Assembly (NCBI RefSeq): GCF_006476045.1
Contig: NZ_SRZY01000029.1
Coordinates: 124,001-188,000, forward strand
Direction of reading: 5' to 3'
DNA from: Sphingobacterium lumbrici
GTDB lineage: Bacteria; Bacteroidota; Bacteroidia; Sphingobacteriales; Sphingobacteriaceae
Length of the DNA stretch: 64,000 nt
The notes below the pieces were generated by a model. It saw nothing but the letters and a program-made list of their open reading frames with translations. It ran no database searches and was not told the origin of the DNA. Position 1 is the first letter of the stretch. Each line of letters begins with the position of its first letter. A program made the position numbers and the translations under genes. Below are positions 8,978 through 18,186 of the stretch, piece after piece.

Positions 8978-9478
8978 TTATCTTCTCTTGTCTAGTCCAT
9001 TATTATGCTTGACTTTGTTTTCCTGCTTATCATACTTTCTTTTAGCATCATACCGGCGATTGTCTCTCTTATGATCATCTCTCCTATATTCGCGATCCCT
9101 ATGCGAATCTCGAAGTATTGCCTGCGAGTAATTATTGGCGTATCTCGAATACGTAATACGGTGTGTTCGGTGATGTTGCCATGGACTGCGATCGTTTATT
9201 ACAACTTTATACGTGCGGTATAAATTAATTTTTTTGTACCTAGCAGGAAGCTTCGACTTGGTAACCCATCTATTACCCTGATAATATGTATACCTTCTAT
9301 GTACCACATCATAATACACATCCATTTCGGGTATGTAATAATAACGGGCATAAGCGTGCCCTACAGGACCCCAAAGTGGTTGGCTGCCTATATTGATGCT
9401 GACATTCACCTGAGCTTTACCGACCTGAACAAAACCAATTCCTAAAAATACGAGTACAAAGTAAACCACTTTTTTCAT
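8978..9478 (-). CDS. Small secreted basic protein, unrecognised
   Basis: 166 aa from the ATG at 9478, chosen because AGGAGG lies at 9484-9489 and the start gives a clean signal peptide (MKKVVYFVLVFLGIGFVQVG-KAQ). The first half of the mature part is rich in Tyr (ARYYYIPEMDVYYDVVHRRY). The C-terminal 60 residues are a charged, low-complexity stretch of Arg, Lys, Asp, His and Asn (YRRDDHKRDNRRYDAKRKYD). Similar small exported proteins with a Tyr-rich N-terminal half and a basic tail occur in Sphingobacteriaceae without assigned function. The basic tail could bind nucleic acid, LPS or peptidoglycan, but nothing proves it. Confidence 0.75.
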   Translation of the reverse strand: MKKVVYFVLVFLGIGFVQVGKAQVNVSINIGSQPLWGPVGHAYARYYYIPEMDVYYDVVHRRYTYYQGNRWVTKSKLPARYKKINLYRTYKVVINDRSPWQHHRTHRITYSRYANNYSQAILRDSHRDREYRRDDHKRDNRRYDAKRKYDKQENKVKHNNGLDKRR

Positions 9479-9483
9479 AATAA

Positions 9484-9489
9484 CCTCCT
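9484..9489 (-). promoter_or_regulatory. Strong ribosome binding site AGGAGG
   Basis: AGGAGG on the minus strand, 5 nt before the ATG at 9478. It decides the start of the small basic protein against an upstream in-frame ATG at 9520. Confidence 0.7.
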
Positions 9490-9607
9490 TTAAATTAAAT
9501 GCCCCTAAGAGAGCGTACATTTTTAACTAAGTTTGTTATTATGACTACATCGTATCACAAAGGGATTAACAGGTTAAATATTAAAATATGTAAAGAAAAT
9601 GCGACAA

Positions 9608-10246
9608 TTAGAAGGTAAATCCGACTTTAAGCCCCCAATTAAACAGATGCAATTCTTCCCTACGCTCAACCGCCACATCTCCAGCACCTAACTCAAAAAT
9701 TTGTCTTTCAGTGTGTTGATATTCAAGGTACGGACCTGCAACGAGCCCCAATCTATTTTTAACACGAATACTTACGCCAGTGGATACATCAGCGATAAAG
9801 CCCGATTTGAATTTGGGGTCATCTGATTTGAAATTAATTTTGTAAAAATCTTTAACGTCAGAATTCAAATTCACCCCAAACGCATACCCCAAAGATGTAC
9901 TAATAAAAGGTGATGCTTTCTTATCTAAGAACCGAACATTAAGATGCCCATATAACGGGATCATTAATTCTTGATTAAAGTCGATGTCGAACCAATTATC
10001 TTTGGAGCTAGAATAATCAAAATCCAGGTAATGCCGAATACCTGTACCGGCTCCTATGGACACATACGGACTTAGTGTAACCTGACCAACGTAGTCAAAC
10101 TTTAGTTGCATCATCTCTATCTCCTCATTCAAAACTGTAAACGCTGAACCAAATGTTACTTTACTCTGAAAGCCAGGTTTATAGCCAGTCTGGCCAAATG
10201 CTGTAAAAGAAGCAAAGGTCAATAATAAAAGGAAAAATTTCTTCAT
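9608..10246 (-). CDS. Outer membrane β-barrel protein
   Basis: 212 aa. A signal peptide (MKKFFLLLLTFASFTAFGQ) is followed by alternating amphipathic β-strands typical of small PorT/OmpW-like barrels (VSIGAGTGIRHYLDF, ISTSLGYAFGVNL, VSTGVSIRVKNRLGLVAG), ending with an aromatic residue in WGLKVGFTF, the usual C-terminal outer-membrane insertion signal. It is monocistronic, and function beyond membrane location is unknown. Confidence 0.8.
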   Translation of the reverse strand: MKKFFLLLLTFASFTAFGQTGYKPGFQSKVTFGSAFTVLNEEIEMMQLKFDYVGQVTLSPYVSIGAGTGIRHYLDFDYSSSKDNWFDIDFNQELMIPLYGHLNVRFLDKKASPFISTSLGYAFGVNLNSDVKDFYKINFKSDDPKFKSGFIADVSTGVSIRVKNRLGLVAGPYLEYQHTERQIFELGAGDVAVERREELHLFNWGLKVGFTF

Positions 10247-10328
10247 AATTTTATTTTTTTTGATAAAGATAGTTTTAATTGAAGAAATATCAAATACACT
10301 TATTCCTATTTAATTAGCATCATTTTCC

Positions 10329-10336
10329 TATCTTTG
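10329..10336 (+). promoter_or_regulatory. -7 box TATCTTTG for ychF
   Basis: Perfect TAnnTTTG; predicted start of transcription near 10341, 25 nt before the ATG at 10366. Confidence 0.6.
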
Positions 10337-10365
10337 TAGAATTTTAAAATTATCAGCAAAAACTA

Positions 10366-11466
10366 ATGGCTTTACAATGTGGTATCGTTGGTCTACCAAA
10401 TGTAGGTAAATCAACATTATTCAACTGTTTGTCTAATGCAAAAGCGCAGGCGGCTAACTTTCCTTTTTGTACTATAGAACCTAATGTCGGTGTCATCACT
10501 GTTCCTGATGCCCGCTTAAATAAATTAGCCGAATTGGTAAACCCACAGCGTATTGTACCCAATACGATCGAGATCGTGGATATAGCAGGCTTGGTAAAAG
10601 GAGCTTCCAAAGGAGAAGGGTTAGGTAATCAATTTCTAGGTAACATCCGGACGACGAATGCGATCATACACGTACTACGTTGTTTTGACGATGGCAATGT
10701 CATCCATGTTGACGGATCAGTAGATCCTATCCGCGATAAAGAAATAATCGATACGGAACTTCAACTGAAGGATTTGGATACTGTGGTAAAACGTATCCAA
10801 AAAGTGGAGAAAATGGCAAAAACAGGTGGGGATAAGGATGCAAAAAAAACGTTTGAAATTCTTTCTATTGTAAAGGAACACCTAGAAGCTGGTAAATCGG
10901 CCCGCACGGCTGCTATATCAGAAGAAGATTTTGTGTATATCGAGGATCTGACCTTACTAACTATCAAACCGGTACTGTATGTATGCAATGTGGATGAAGC
11001 CTCTGTAAACACGGGAAATGATTATGTAGCGCGCGTGAAAGAAGCTGTAAAAGAAGAAAACGCAGAGGTATTGATTATTTCTGCTCAGATCGAATCTGAA
11101 ATTGCACAGCTGGAGAGCTATGAAGAACGTCAGCTATTCTTGGATGACCTAGGCTTGACCGAATCAGGAGTACACAAGTTAATTCGTGCAGCCTATTCGC
11201 TGTTGGATTTAGCCACCTACTTTACTGCCGGGGTACAAGAAGTACGTGCCTGGACGATAGAAAAAGGATTTACAGCACCTCAGGCAGCTGGTGTAATCCA
11301 TACCGATTTTGAAAAAGGTTTTATCCGTGCCGAAGTAATTAAATACAACGATTTTGTAAATTTGGGTTCAGAAGCAGCCGTGAAAGAAGCTGGAAAACTC
11401 GCTGTAGAAGGAAAGACATATATCGTTGAAGATGGCGATATCATGCATTTTAGATTTAACGTATAA
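10366..11466 (+). CDS. ychF: Redox-regulated ATPase/GTPase YchF (OBG family)
   Basis: 366 aa, the usual length for YchF. G1 is GLPNVGKST (residues 8-16), G3 is DIAG, the G4-like element is reduced as in YchF, and the C-terminal TGS domain follows ([20 protein letters not shown]). YchF is a ribosome-associated P-loop protein that prefers ATP and influences translation and oxidative stress responses. It stands alone with its own promoter and a convergent neighbour. Confidence 0.96.
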   Translation: MALQCGIVGLPNVGKSTLFNCLSNAKAQAANFPFCTIEPNVGVITVPDARLNKLAELVNPQRIVPNTIEIVDIAGLVKGASKGEGLGNQFLGNIRTTNAIIHVLRCFDDGNVIHVDGSVDPIRDKEIIDTELQLKDLDTVVKRIQKVEKMAKTGGDKDAKKTFEILSIVKEHLEAGKSARTAAISEEDFVYIEDLTLLTIKPVLYVCNVDEASVNTGNDYVARVKEAVKEENAEVLIISAQIESEIAQLESYEERQLFLDDLGLTESGVHKLIRAAYSLLDLATYFTAGVQEVRAWTIEKGFTAPQAAGVIHTDFEKGFIRAEVIKYNDFVNLGSEAAVKEAGKLAVEGKTYIVEDGDIMHFRFNV

Positions 11467-11475
11467 GGATAAAGG

Positions 11476-11509
11476 ATTATATAAGGGGGGATATACCCCT
11501 TTATATAAT
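11476..11509. terminator. Hairpin terminator between ychF and the convergent gene
   Basis: ATTATATAA at 11476-11484 pairs with TTATATAAT at 11501-11509, with an inner G/C stem (GGGG with CCCC) and one G-T pair. It lies 10 bp after ychF and 15 bp before the end of the opposite gene. Confidence 0.65.
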
Positions 11510-11523
11510 TGGTTCTTTGCAAA

Positions 11524-11832
11524 TTAATTTTGAGTTTGTTTAGAACGAATTTCTAAATTGATAATAATATCACGTTTACGGCCTTCGATCACCGATAAGT
11601 TTCCGGCCACAAATACGCCCTTATGACCTGAAATTGTATTCCGTATCCCATACACAGATGACTCATCGCCGGGATCAGTTATCCCTTCATACCGATACAG
11701 ATAATCAATCGTGAAATCATCAGATTCTGAAAATAATTCATCAAATTCTTGGTTGTAATCGATTGTATAACCCTCCTTATTTAATTTTGCTAATGCTATG
11801 ACAGGTGTGTCATAATTGAAAACAGTCTCCAT
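11524..11832 (-). CDS. Small conserved Bacteroidota protein of unknown function
   Basis: 102 aa, acidic, no signal peptide or membrane segment. The layout (ALAKLNKEGYTIDYN ... FTIDYLYRYEGITDPGD ... SVYGIRNTISGHKGVFVAG) recalls a family of about 100-aa Bacteroidota proteins sometimes labelled 'phosphoribosylpyrophosphate synthetase'. No PRPP-synthetase motif is visible here, so that label should not be used. Probably a small cytosolic α/β protein. Confidence 0.7.
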   Translation of the reverse strand: METVFNYDTPVIALAKLNKEGYTIDYNQEFDELFSESDDFTIDYLYRYEGITDPGDESSVYGIRNTISGHKGVFVAGNLSVIEGRKRDIIINLEIRSKQTQN

Positions 11833-11911
11833 AAAATTTAATTCTTGTTATACATTTATAACAAATAATGGTGCATTAGGTTTCTATGATTTATATTTTT
11901 AAAAATTGCTG

Positions 11912-11919
11912 TACCTTTG
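11912..11919 (+). promoter_or_regulatory. -7 box TACCTTTG for mazG; decides the start
   Basis: TACCTTTG matches the -7 consensus and predicts a transcript from about 11924. An upstream in-frame TTG at 11917 lies inside this box and so cannot be the start; the ATG at 11941 is. Confidence 0.6.
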
Positions 11920-11940
11920 TACTTCAATAATACGTATATC

Positions 11941-12750
11941 ATGCCACATACTCCACCCGAAACAAAACATACCTCGTCAGAAGCTTTTGATCGATTGTTA
12001 CAGGTTCTGCATACACTACGCGAAGAATGTCCTTGGGATAAAAAGCAAACGATGGAGAGCCTACGGCTTCTTACAATAGAGGAAATGTACGAATTGACGG
12101 ATGCTATATTGGATAAAGATACAGAAGAAATCAAAAAAGAACTTGGCGATGTCATGATGCACTTGGTCTTTTATGCACGTATTGCAGAGGAACAAAAGCA
12201 ATTTGACATTGTGGATGTGCTAAACGCCGTTTGTGATAAATTAATCACAAGACACCCTCATATCTACGGCGACATCCAGGTAGCCAGTGCCGAAGAAGTA
12301 AAGCAAAATTGGGAAATAATCAAGCTAAAAGAAGGTAACAAATCCGTATTATCCGGTGTTCCGAACGGATTACCTGCCCTAGTAAAAGCGTACCGTATAC
12401 AAGACAAGGTGCGGGGCGTAGGATTTGATTGGGAAGATAAAACACAGGTATGGGAAAAAGTAGAAGAAGAGCTTGCTGAATTTAAAGCCGAATTTAACCT
12501 CGAAAACGAAGCCGAAATAGATTACGCTAAAGCCGAGCAGGAATTTGGTGATCTGCTTTTTTCATTGATCAATTACGCCAGGCATATCGGTATCAATCCC
12601 GAGAATGCTTTAGCTCAAACAAACAAAAAATTTATATTCCGGTTCGCCCATCTTGAAAAAAGAGCAAGTGAAAATGGGCAGCAACTTAAGGATATGACGC
12701 TAGCTGAAATGGATGTATATTGGAACGAAGCGAAAATGCTGAAATCGTAA
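11941..12750 (+). CDS. mazG: Nucleoside triphosphate pyrophosphohydrolase MazG
   Basis: 269 aa. Two MazG folds are present, as in the full-length enzyme. The first has LREECPWDKKQTMESL and the metal-binding EEMYE...KKELGDVMMH pattern. The second has EEELAEFKAEF...EQEFGDLLFSLINYAR. It hydrolyses (d)NTPs to monophosphate and pyrophosphate, cleaning the nucleotide pool and in some bacteria lowering ppGpp. Start set by the -7 box at 11912-11919. Confidence 0.95.
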   Translation: MPHTPPETKHTSSEAFDRLLQVLHTLREECPWDKKQTMESLRLLTIEEMYELTDAILDKDTEEIKKELGDVMMHLVFYARIAEEQKQFDIVDVLNAVCDKLITRHPHIYGDIQVASAEEVKQNWEIIKLKEGNKSVLSGVPNGLPALVKAYRIQDKVRGVGFDWEDKTQVWEKVEEELAEFKAEFNLENEAEIDYAKAEQEFGDLLFSLINYARHIGINPENALAQTNKKFIFRFAHLEKRASENGQQLKDMTLAEMDVYWNEAKMLKS

Positions 12751-12929
12751 AAAGCACACAGTTCATCCACAAAAACAACCGACTATTCTTATGCATCGGC
12801 AAAATTAATACATAACGCTAAATCACGCAGTGTATATAAATTTCTTCCCCATTACACTACACTTTGCCGGTACACCTAAATAAAGTAAGATTAATAAATT
12901 AACGAATTAATATGTAAATTCGCAGGTAT

Positions 12930-13928
12930 ATGGAAACTGTTGTCAGCGGTATCAGAAGTACCGGAAAATTACATTTAGGAAATTATTACGGAGCGTTGGG
13001 GAATTTTGTTAAGATGCAAAATGAATACAATTGCTTCTTTTTTATAGCGGATTTGCATTCTTTAACGACCCACCCTACTCCACATGACTTGCAATCTACC
13101 GTTCGGCAAGTGGTGGTGGAGTATTTAGCCGCAGGAATCGACCCCGAAAAATCCACTATATACGTTCAATCAGATGTACCGGAAGTTGCGGAACTGTACC
13201 TCTATATGAATATGAATGCTTATCTAGGTGAATTGGAGCGCGCAACCTCCTTTAAGGATAAAATCCGTTCAAATCCGAATAATGTAAATGCCGGATTACT
13301 GACTTATCCGGTATTAATGGCCTGTGATATCTTGATACATCACGGTGTCAAAGTACCTGTAGGAAAGGATCAAGAGCAGCACCTCGAAATGACCCGGACA
13401 TTTGGAAATCGTTTTAATCGCATGTATGAGGTGGATTATTTCAAAGAAGCATTTGCGTTTACCTATTCCGATAAATTGGTGAAGGTGCCGGGATTAAGCG
13501 GACAGGGTAAAATGGGTAAATCTAATGGTGAAGGCGACTGTATTTATTTATCGGACACACCGGATGTGATACGTAAAAAAATCATGCGTGCACAATCTGA
13601 TTCCGGGCCTACGGAAATGAATCAGGTAAAACCGGACTCCATTCAGAATCTATTTGATCTTATGAAAGTAGTGTCTACTCCAGATACGCTCCAACACTTT
13701 GATAATCTCTACAACAACTGTGAGATACGTTATGGTGATTTCAAAAAACAATTAGCGGAAGATATGGTTTTAGCTACAGAGCCGGTGAGGTCTCGCATAG
13801 AAGATATATCTAATGATAATGAATATATTAAGAAAGTACTTAGATCAGGAGCTGAGAAAGCACAGGCTAGTGCACATAAAACGATTAAAGAAGTAAGAGA
13901 GATTATTGGACTAAAAAAACTATATTAA
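12930..13928 (+). CDS. trpS: Tryptophan--tRNA ligase
   Basis: 332 aa, class Ic synthetase size. HIGH is seen as HLGN (residues 16-19, in STGKLHLGNYYGAL), and KMSKS as GKMGKSNG. Tryptophan-pocket sequence YPVLMACDIL and tRNA-contact regions are present. It charges tRNA-Trp in the cytosol. It is followed 8 bp later by a deoxynucleoside kinase, then kdsB, probably one transcript. Confidence 0.97.
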   Translation: METVVSGIRSTGKLHLGNYYGALGNFVKMQNEYNCFFFIADLHSLTTHPTPHDLQSTVRQVVVEYLAAGIDPEKSTIYVQSDVPEVAELYLYMNMNAYLGELERATSFKDKIRSNPNNVNAGLLTYPVLMACDILIHHGVKVPVGKDQEQHLEMTRTFGNRFNRMYEVDYFKEAFAFTYSDKLVKVPGLSGQGKMGKSNGEGDCIYLSDTPDVIRKKIMRAQSDSGPTEMNQVKPDSIQNLFDLMKVVSTPDTLQHFDNLYNNCEIRYGDFKKQLAEDMVLATEPVRSRIEDISNDNEYIKKVLRSGAEKAQASAHKTIKEVREIIGLKKLY

Positions 13929-13936
13929 ATTTAGAT

Positions 13937-14551
13937 ATGCATATAGCGATAGTAGGAAATATAGGTGCTGGAAAGACTACATTGACCAAATTGTTGGCAC
14001 ATCATCTGAATTACGAGCCTCAGTTTGAAGCCGTAGACAATAATCCCTATTTGGAAGACTTCTACAGCGATATGAAACGATGGGCGTTCAATCTCCAAAT
14101 CTTCTTTCTAAATAGTCGATTTAGGCATATAGTCGAATTACAAAGTAAGGGGATTAAAATGATTCAGGATCGTACTATATATGAAGATGCTTACATCTTT
14201 GCAGAAAACCTATACGATATGGGATTGATGAGTGCCCGTGACTTTGAAAATTACAGCAATATTTTTCAAAGTATCATACACTATATCAAACCGCCGGATC
14301 TCTTAATTTATCTGAAAGCTTCTGTACCTACGTTGGTAAATAATATACAACTTAGAGGAAGAGACTACGAATCCGGCATTCGCCTCGATTATTTATCCAA
14401 ATTAAACGACAAATATGACAAATGGATAGACAGTTATGACGATGGTAAATTGCTGGTATTGGATAAAGACAATCTAGATTTTGCTAATAATCCGGAAGAT
14501 CTGGGAACTATCATCCGAAAAATCGAAACAGAACTGTTCGGACTTTTTTAA
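13937..14551 (+). CDS. Deoxynucleoside kinase
   Basis: 204 aa. The P-loop is GNIGAGKTT (residues 7-15). The family signature follows: a substrate-binding Glu region, FFLNSRFRH, then QDRTIYEDAYIFA (DRS-type motif), and a C-terminal lid (RGRDYESGI). These enzymes phosphorylate deoxyadenosine/deoxyguanosine or deoxycytidine with ATP for dNTP salvage. The exact base preference cannot be read here. Cotranscribed with trpS (8-bp gap). Confidence 0.93.
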   Translation: MHIAIVGNIGAGKTTLTKLLAHHLNYEPQFEAVDNNPYLEDFYSDMKRWAFNLQIFFLNSRFRHIVELQSKGIKMIQDRTIYEDAYIFAENLYDMGLMSARDFENYSNIFQSIIHYIKPPDLLIYLKASVPTLVNNIQLRGRDYESGIRLDYLSKLNDKYDKWIDSYDDGKLLVLDKDNLDFANNPEDLGTIIRKIETELFGLF

Positions 14552-14614
14552 TACGTATTTTTTCAATAAATAATACCCCTAAAAGGCAATTATTGAATAA
14601 ATAACTTTATACAG

Positions 14615-15358
14615 ATGAAAATAATAGGCATAATTCCCGCTCGATACGATTCTTCCCGCTTCCCGGGTAAGCCTTTGGCAGATATCGGAGGTACATCCAT
14701 GATCCGGCGGGTGTACAATCAGGCAAAACATGCTTCTGCACTTAGTGAAGTAATAGTAGCTACAGACGACCAGCGTATCTATGACCACATCAAAAGCACT
14801 GCTGGTAATGTCGTGATGACCAGAAAGGATCATCAATCCGGAACTGACCGCTGTGCCGAGGTAATAGCGTCACTTGAGGGGTTTGATATTGCCATCAACA
14901 TCCAGGGTGATGAGCCTTTTATTGACCCTCAGCAAATAAATCTATTGGCTTCTTGTTTTGAAAATCCGACAACCCAAATCGCTACTCTCGTACATAAAGT
15001 ATCATCGAATGAAGAATTATTAAATGAAAATAAACCAAAAGTGGTATTGAACAAAAATGGAGAGGCTATTTATTTTTCCAGACAAGCTATCCCTTTTTTA
15101 AGAGGTGTAAAAATCGAAGATTGGTTAACTAAGAGGCCATTTTATAATCATATAGGTATCTATGGCTACCGAACAGAAGTTCTAAAAGAAATTAGTGCCC
15201 TGCCTGTATCTCACCTCGAACAAATGGAAGCTTTAGAACAGTTGCGTTGGCTGGATAATGGATATAAAATTCAGACGGCAGTATCTGCACATACTAACGA
15301 TGCCATAGATACACCGGAAGATCTAACATATATTATGAACAAATACTTTAATAGCTAA
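14615..15358 (+). CDS. kdsB: 3-deoxy-manno-octulosonate cytidylyltransferase
   Basis: 247 aa. The nucleotide-binding N-terminus is IIPARYDSSRFPGKPLADI, then VIVATDD and the metal/CTP motif NIQGDEPFI, with HIGIYGYR near the sugar site. It activates Kdo as CMP-Kdo for lipid A-core synthesis and indicates a Gram-negative LPS. It is 63 bp after the deoxynucleoside kinase gene. Confidence 0.97.
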   Translation: MKIIGIIPARYDSSRFPGKPLADIGGTSMIRRVYNQAKHASALSEVIVATDDQRIYDHIKSTAGNVVMTRKDHQSGTDRCAEVIASLEGFDIAINIQGDEPFIDPQQINLLASCFENPTTQIATLVHKVSSNEELLNENKPKVVLNKNGEAIYFSRQAIPFLRGVKIEDWLTKRPFYNHIGIYGYRTEVLKEISALPVSHLEQMEALEQLRWLDNGYKIQTAVSAHTNDAIDTPEDLTYIMNKYFNS

Positions 15359-15390
15359 ACGTCTATAACAACATCTCCGAAACTTATTAT

Positions 15391-16062
15391 TTACACCACA
15401 TTCTTCACTTTGATTTCTAAAAGTTCGACCTCAAATATCAAGGTGCTAAAAGCAGGTATTTGCCCCGTTCCACGCTCGCCATATCCTAGATGCTGTGGAA
15501 TGTAAAACTTGTATTTTGAACCAACTTTCATCATCGGTATACCAATCTTCCATCCTTCTATTACACGGCCAAGATCCAAACTAAGAGGTTGGCCACGGTC
15601 GTGTGTACTATCAAACTGATTGCCATCAATCAATGAACCTATATAGTGTACAACGACTTCATCTTCAACAGTAGGTTGTGCGCCCTCTCCCTGCACCAAA
15701 ATTTCATATTGTACACCTTCAGGTGTTACCTTTATATTGGGATTGGTTTTATTTTTGGCTAAAAACTCTTCACCTGATTTCCTCAACACCGCATTACGCT
15801 CGTCCGCTAACTTTTTGATGGTTCCTTGAATAATTTGTAAATTTTGCTCTTTACTAAACAAACCTTCTTGCTCTACTAAAGAAGAAGAAATAGCCTGACT
15901 AAGTATCTGGATATCTATATCAAAACCTGCTTTTTTCAGTGAAGAACCAATGTCCCTTCCAAGTGCATACGACAATGAATCTTTAGGTGTCACAAGACTT
16001 TGGGCATGAGCCGCAGAAACAGCCAGGGAACTTATAAAAATCAGGTTCAAAAATTTGTTCAT
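15391..16062 (-). CDS. FKBP-type peptidyl-prolyl cis-trans isomerase, periplasmic
   Basis: 223 aa from the ATG at 16062, chosen because it gives a signal peptide (MNKFLNLIFISSLAVSAAHA) and lies 7 bp after the upstream stop; a longer frame would overlap that gene. Residues about 20-110 are the FkpA-like N-terminal dimerisation domain (DSLSYALGRDIGSSLKKAGF). The FKBP domain follows (VVHYIGSLIDGNQFDSTHDR, GWKIGIPMMKVGSKYKFYIP, LGYGERGTGQIPAFSTLIFE). It helps fold outer-membrane and periplasmic proteins. Probably cotranscribed with the glycosyltransferase-like gene. Confidence 0.93.
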   Translation of the reverse strand: MNKFLNLIFISSLAVSAAHAQSLVTPKDSLSYALGRDIGSSLKKAGFDIDIQILSQAISSSLVEQEGLFSKEQNLQIIQGTIKKLADERNAVLRKSGEEFLAKNKTNPNIKVTPEGVQYEILVQGEGAQPTVEDEVVVHYIGSLIDGNQFDSTHDRGQPLSLDLGRVIEGWKIGIPMMKVGSKYKFYIPQHLGYGERGTGQIPAFSTLIFEVELLEIKVKNVV

Positions 16063-16069
16063 ATTAATT

Positions 16070-17056
16070 CTATTGATGTTTATTGATAATTTGTTCAACG
16101 ATCTGTAGCGTATTGTCTTGATAATCCACCTGAACAGTAGCTTTGCTATTAAGCCAAAGCGCTATATCGTATTCGTATTTCTTTTTTAAGCTCTTTATCA
16201 CTGGTACGCCCATTTCCTCCAATGCGGCAGAATTCAGATGCTGTTCGTATTGATTCTTCATGGGAATGACAAGTAATTTTTTTCTAAGATACAAAGCTTC
16301 TGCCGGAGTTTCAAAACCTGCCCCACACAATACCCCTTCCGAAGAAGCCATACTTTTCACAAAGGCCTCACTATTAATAGGATTGATGGATATATTTTTA
16401 TAATGAATAGCCTTCATATTATGCTTTGAAAATACTTCCCACTTAATATTTTGGAACTTCGAAAGATGTTTCAGGATATGTGCATCATCATAAGAAGGCA
16501 AGTACACCGTATAATGTCCTTCATTTGTCGGTTTCAACTCGCGAATAGGTTTACGGATAACGGGAGTAAAAATATCGTCGTGGTAGCTTTTAAAATGAAA
16601 ACCATACGAGTGTGTACAAGGAGCATAGTTTTTCATAATAAACTTCCCCATCATATCACTATCTTCCGGTTTCGGACTACTTTTATGCATGGCTCCGATC
16701 TGATGGCTCAATCCGATGCAGGGTATATCCCGTGTATGACAGGCCCAGGCAGTAATGGGTTCAAAATCATTAATCACCAAGTCATACTTTTCTACCGGAA
16801 TAGAATTTATTTCCTGAATGAATTTACGCAAAGTAGAACTCATAAATGTTTTCCAAATATCTACGCCTCCGGATTTACCAAAAATAAAACTCATTCCATG
16901 AAGGCGATATCTGATCTCAAAAGGAAGACAGATGTCCGCTTGAATACCACTGATAAGTACGTCTACCTCACCAAATTTTTGAAGACAAGGTATAACATCC
17001 ATTGCCCGACATAGATGTCCATTTCCAGTACCTTGAATTGCATAAAGTATCTTCAT
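16070..17056 (-). CDS. Glycosyltransferase-like protein (GT28/MurG-type fold)
   Basis: 328 aa from the ATG at 17056; another ATG at 17074 adds six residues. The N-terminus MKILYAIQGTGNGHLCRA carries the G-x-G-H motif of GT-B enzymes such as MurG and diglucosyldiacylglycerol synthases. The C-terminal donor-binding region reads VLCGAGFETPAEALYLRKKL followed by VIPMKNQYEQHLNSAALEE, which fits the GT28 nucleotide-sugar site. There is no signal peptide, so it is probably cytosolic or attached to the inner leaflet. Acceptor and sugar are unknown. It is 7 bp upstream of the FKBP gene. Confidence 0.82.
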   Translation of the reverse strand: MKILYAIQGTGNGHLCRAMDVIPCLQKFGEVDVLISGIQADICLPFEIRYRLHGMSFIFGKSGGVDIWKTFMSSTLRKFIQEINSIPVEKYDLVINDFEPITAWACHTRDIPCIGLSHQIGAMHKSSPKPEDSDMMGKFIMKNYAPCTHSYGFHFKSYHDDIFTPVIRKPIRELKPTNEGHYTVYLPSYDDAHILKHLSKFQNIKWEVFSKHNMKAIHYKNISINPINSEAFVKSMASSEGVLCGAGFETPAEALYLRKKLLVIPMKNQYEQHLNSAALEEMGVPVIKSLKKKYEYDIALWLNSKATVQVDYQDNTLQIVEQIINKHQ

Positions 17057-17178
17057 GTGGTTTAATATATTCATCCGAAAGTACGCATTTTTTTAAAATG
17101 ATTCTGTTAAACCTGATTTAATAAAATTTAGTTAACTTTAAGTTTACAATCAACTAATTATAAAGTAATCATATACAC

Positions 17179-18120
17179 ATGAAATTCATTGCGACTACAC
17201 TTCTTTGTTTAACCCTTTTTCTACTCCTTACCTCTTGGGGATTCTATGCGCACAAACAAATAAATGAGAACGCAGTCTATACATTACCCACCTCATTAGC
17301 CCGATTCTATAAAAAGCATCTTAAAACTATAACTGAAAAAGCAGTAGATGCCGATAAGCGCTGCTACATCGATACCTTAGAAGGTCCCCGGCACTATATC
17401 GATCTTGATAAATACGACGAAGGCACGGATTCTATTCCCATACACTGGAGCAAAGCAGTAGCAAAATTTACAGAACGAAAATTACTCGCTAATGGGATGG
17501 TACCGTGGCAAATTTGGAGAACTTACCTAAATCTAGTGAATGTGCTTAAAGAACGGGATTATAACCGCATCATTCAGTTCAGTGCTGATCTTGGCCATTA
17601 CGTGGCAGATGCACATGTTCCTTTGCATACGACTAGCAACTACAATGGTCAATTTTCAGATCAAATAGGAATCCACGCATTCTGGGAAACAAGATTGCCC
17701 GAGATGTTCGCCCATGAGTATGATTATTTTGTGGGTGCCGCGACCTATATCAATGACCCATTACAATTGGGGTGGCAGATTATAAAGGAAAGTAATGCCT
17801 TAGTCGATTCTGTCTTACATATCGAAAAGGAACTTTCAAACACCATAAAGAAAGCCGATCAAAAAAGTTACATTACACGCAATAATCAACTGACATTAAA
17901 CTATTCGGACACCTATGCGACCTCCTACCACCGCGCCCTAAATGGCATGGTAGAGAGAAGATTCAGGTCTTCTATCTATTATGTCGGATCATTGTTGTAT
18001 TCAGCGTGGATCGATGCCGGTCAACCTAATCTTGTTCGTGAAGCGGGTTCAACAGAACCAGTAGAAGATAAAATAGAATACACTGACAAAAAAATATTAG
18101 GCAGGGAAGAATGGCACTAA
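17179..18120 (+). CDS. Secreted zinc-dependent phospholipase C/S1-P1 nuclease-like protein
   Basis: 313 aa. A signal peptide is at 1-20; cleavage would leave an N-terminal Trp (WGFYAHKQINENAVY), which in this superfamily coordinates zinc. Other candidate zinc ligands are the His in FYAHKQ, HYIDLDKY, DLGHYVADAHVPLHT (HxxxD plus His) and HAFWETRLPE. The family hydrolyses phosphodiester bonds in phospholipids or single-stranded nucleic acids; which applies is not clear. Monocistronic, facing trxA across a perfect palindrome. Confidence 0.85.
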   Translation: MKFIATTLLCLTLFLLLTSWGFYAHKQINENAVYTLPTSLARFYKKHLKTITEKAVDADKRCYIDTLEGPRHYIDLDKYDEGTDSIPIHWSKAVAKFTERKLLANGMVPWQIWRTYLNLVNVLKERDYNRIIQFSADLGHYVADAHVPLHTTSNYNGQFSDQIGIHAFWETRLPEMFAHEYDYFVGAATYINDPLQLGWQIIKESNALVDSVLHIEKELSNTIKKADQKSYITRNNQLTLNYSDTYATSYHRALNGMVERRFRSSIYYVGSLLYSAWIDAGQPNLVREAGSTEPVEDKIEYTDKKILGREEWH

Positions 18121-18135
18121 GAAAAAGGGTATAAA

Positions 18136-18171
18136 GCATAAAAAAGAGCGAATATTCGCTCTTTTTTATGC
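18136..18171. terminator. Perfect 36-bp palindromic bidirectional terminator
   Basis: 18136-18153 and 18154-18171 are exact inverted copies, with GAGCGAAT/ATTCGCTC at the centre flanked by A-run and T-run. It ends both the phospholipase C-like gene and the convergent trxA. Confidence 0.9.
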
Positions 18172-18186
18172 TTTTAAATAGGCTAA

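Noticed and set aside
11524-11832. Phosphoribosylpyrophosphate synthetase.
   Set aside because: This label is sometimes attached to similar small proteins, but the 102-aa product has no PRPP-binding loop and is a third of the enzyme's length.
16450-17014. 187-codon plus-strand frame (16451-17014) opposite the glycosyltransferase-like gene.
   Set aside because: Composition and motif evidence favour the minus strand (GTGNGHLCRA, donor-site motif); the plus frame has no recognisable domain.
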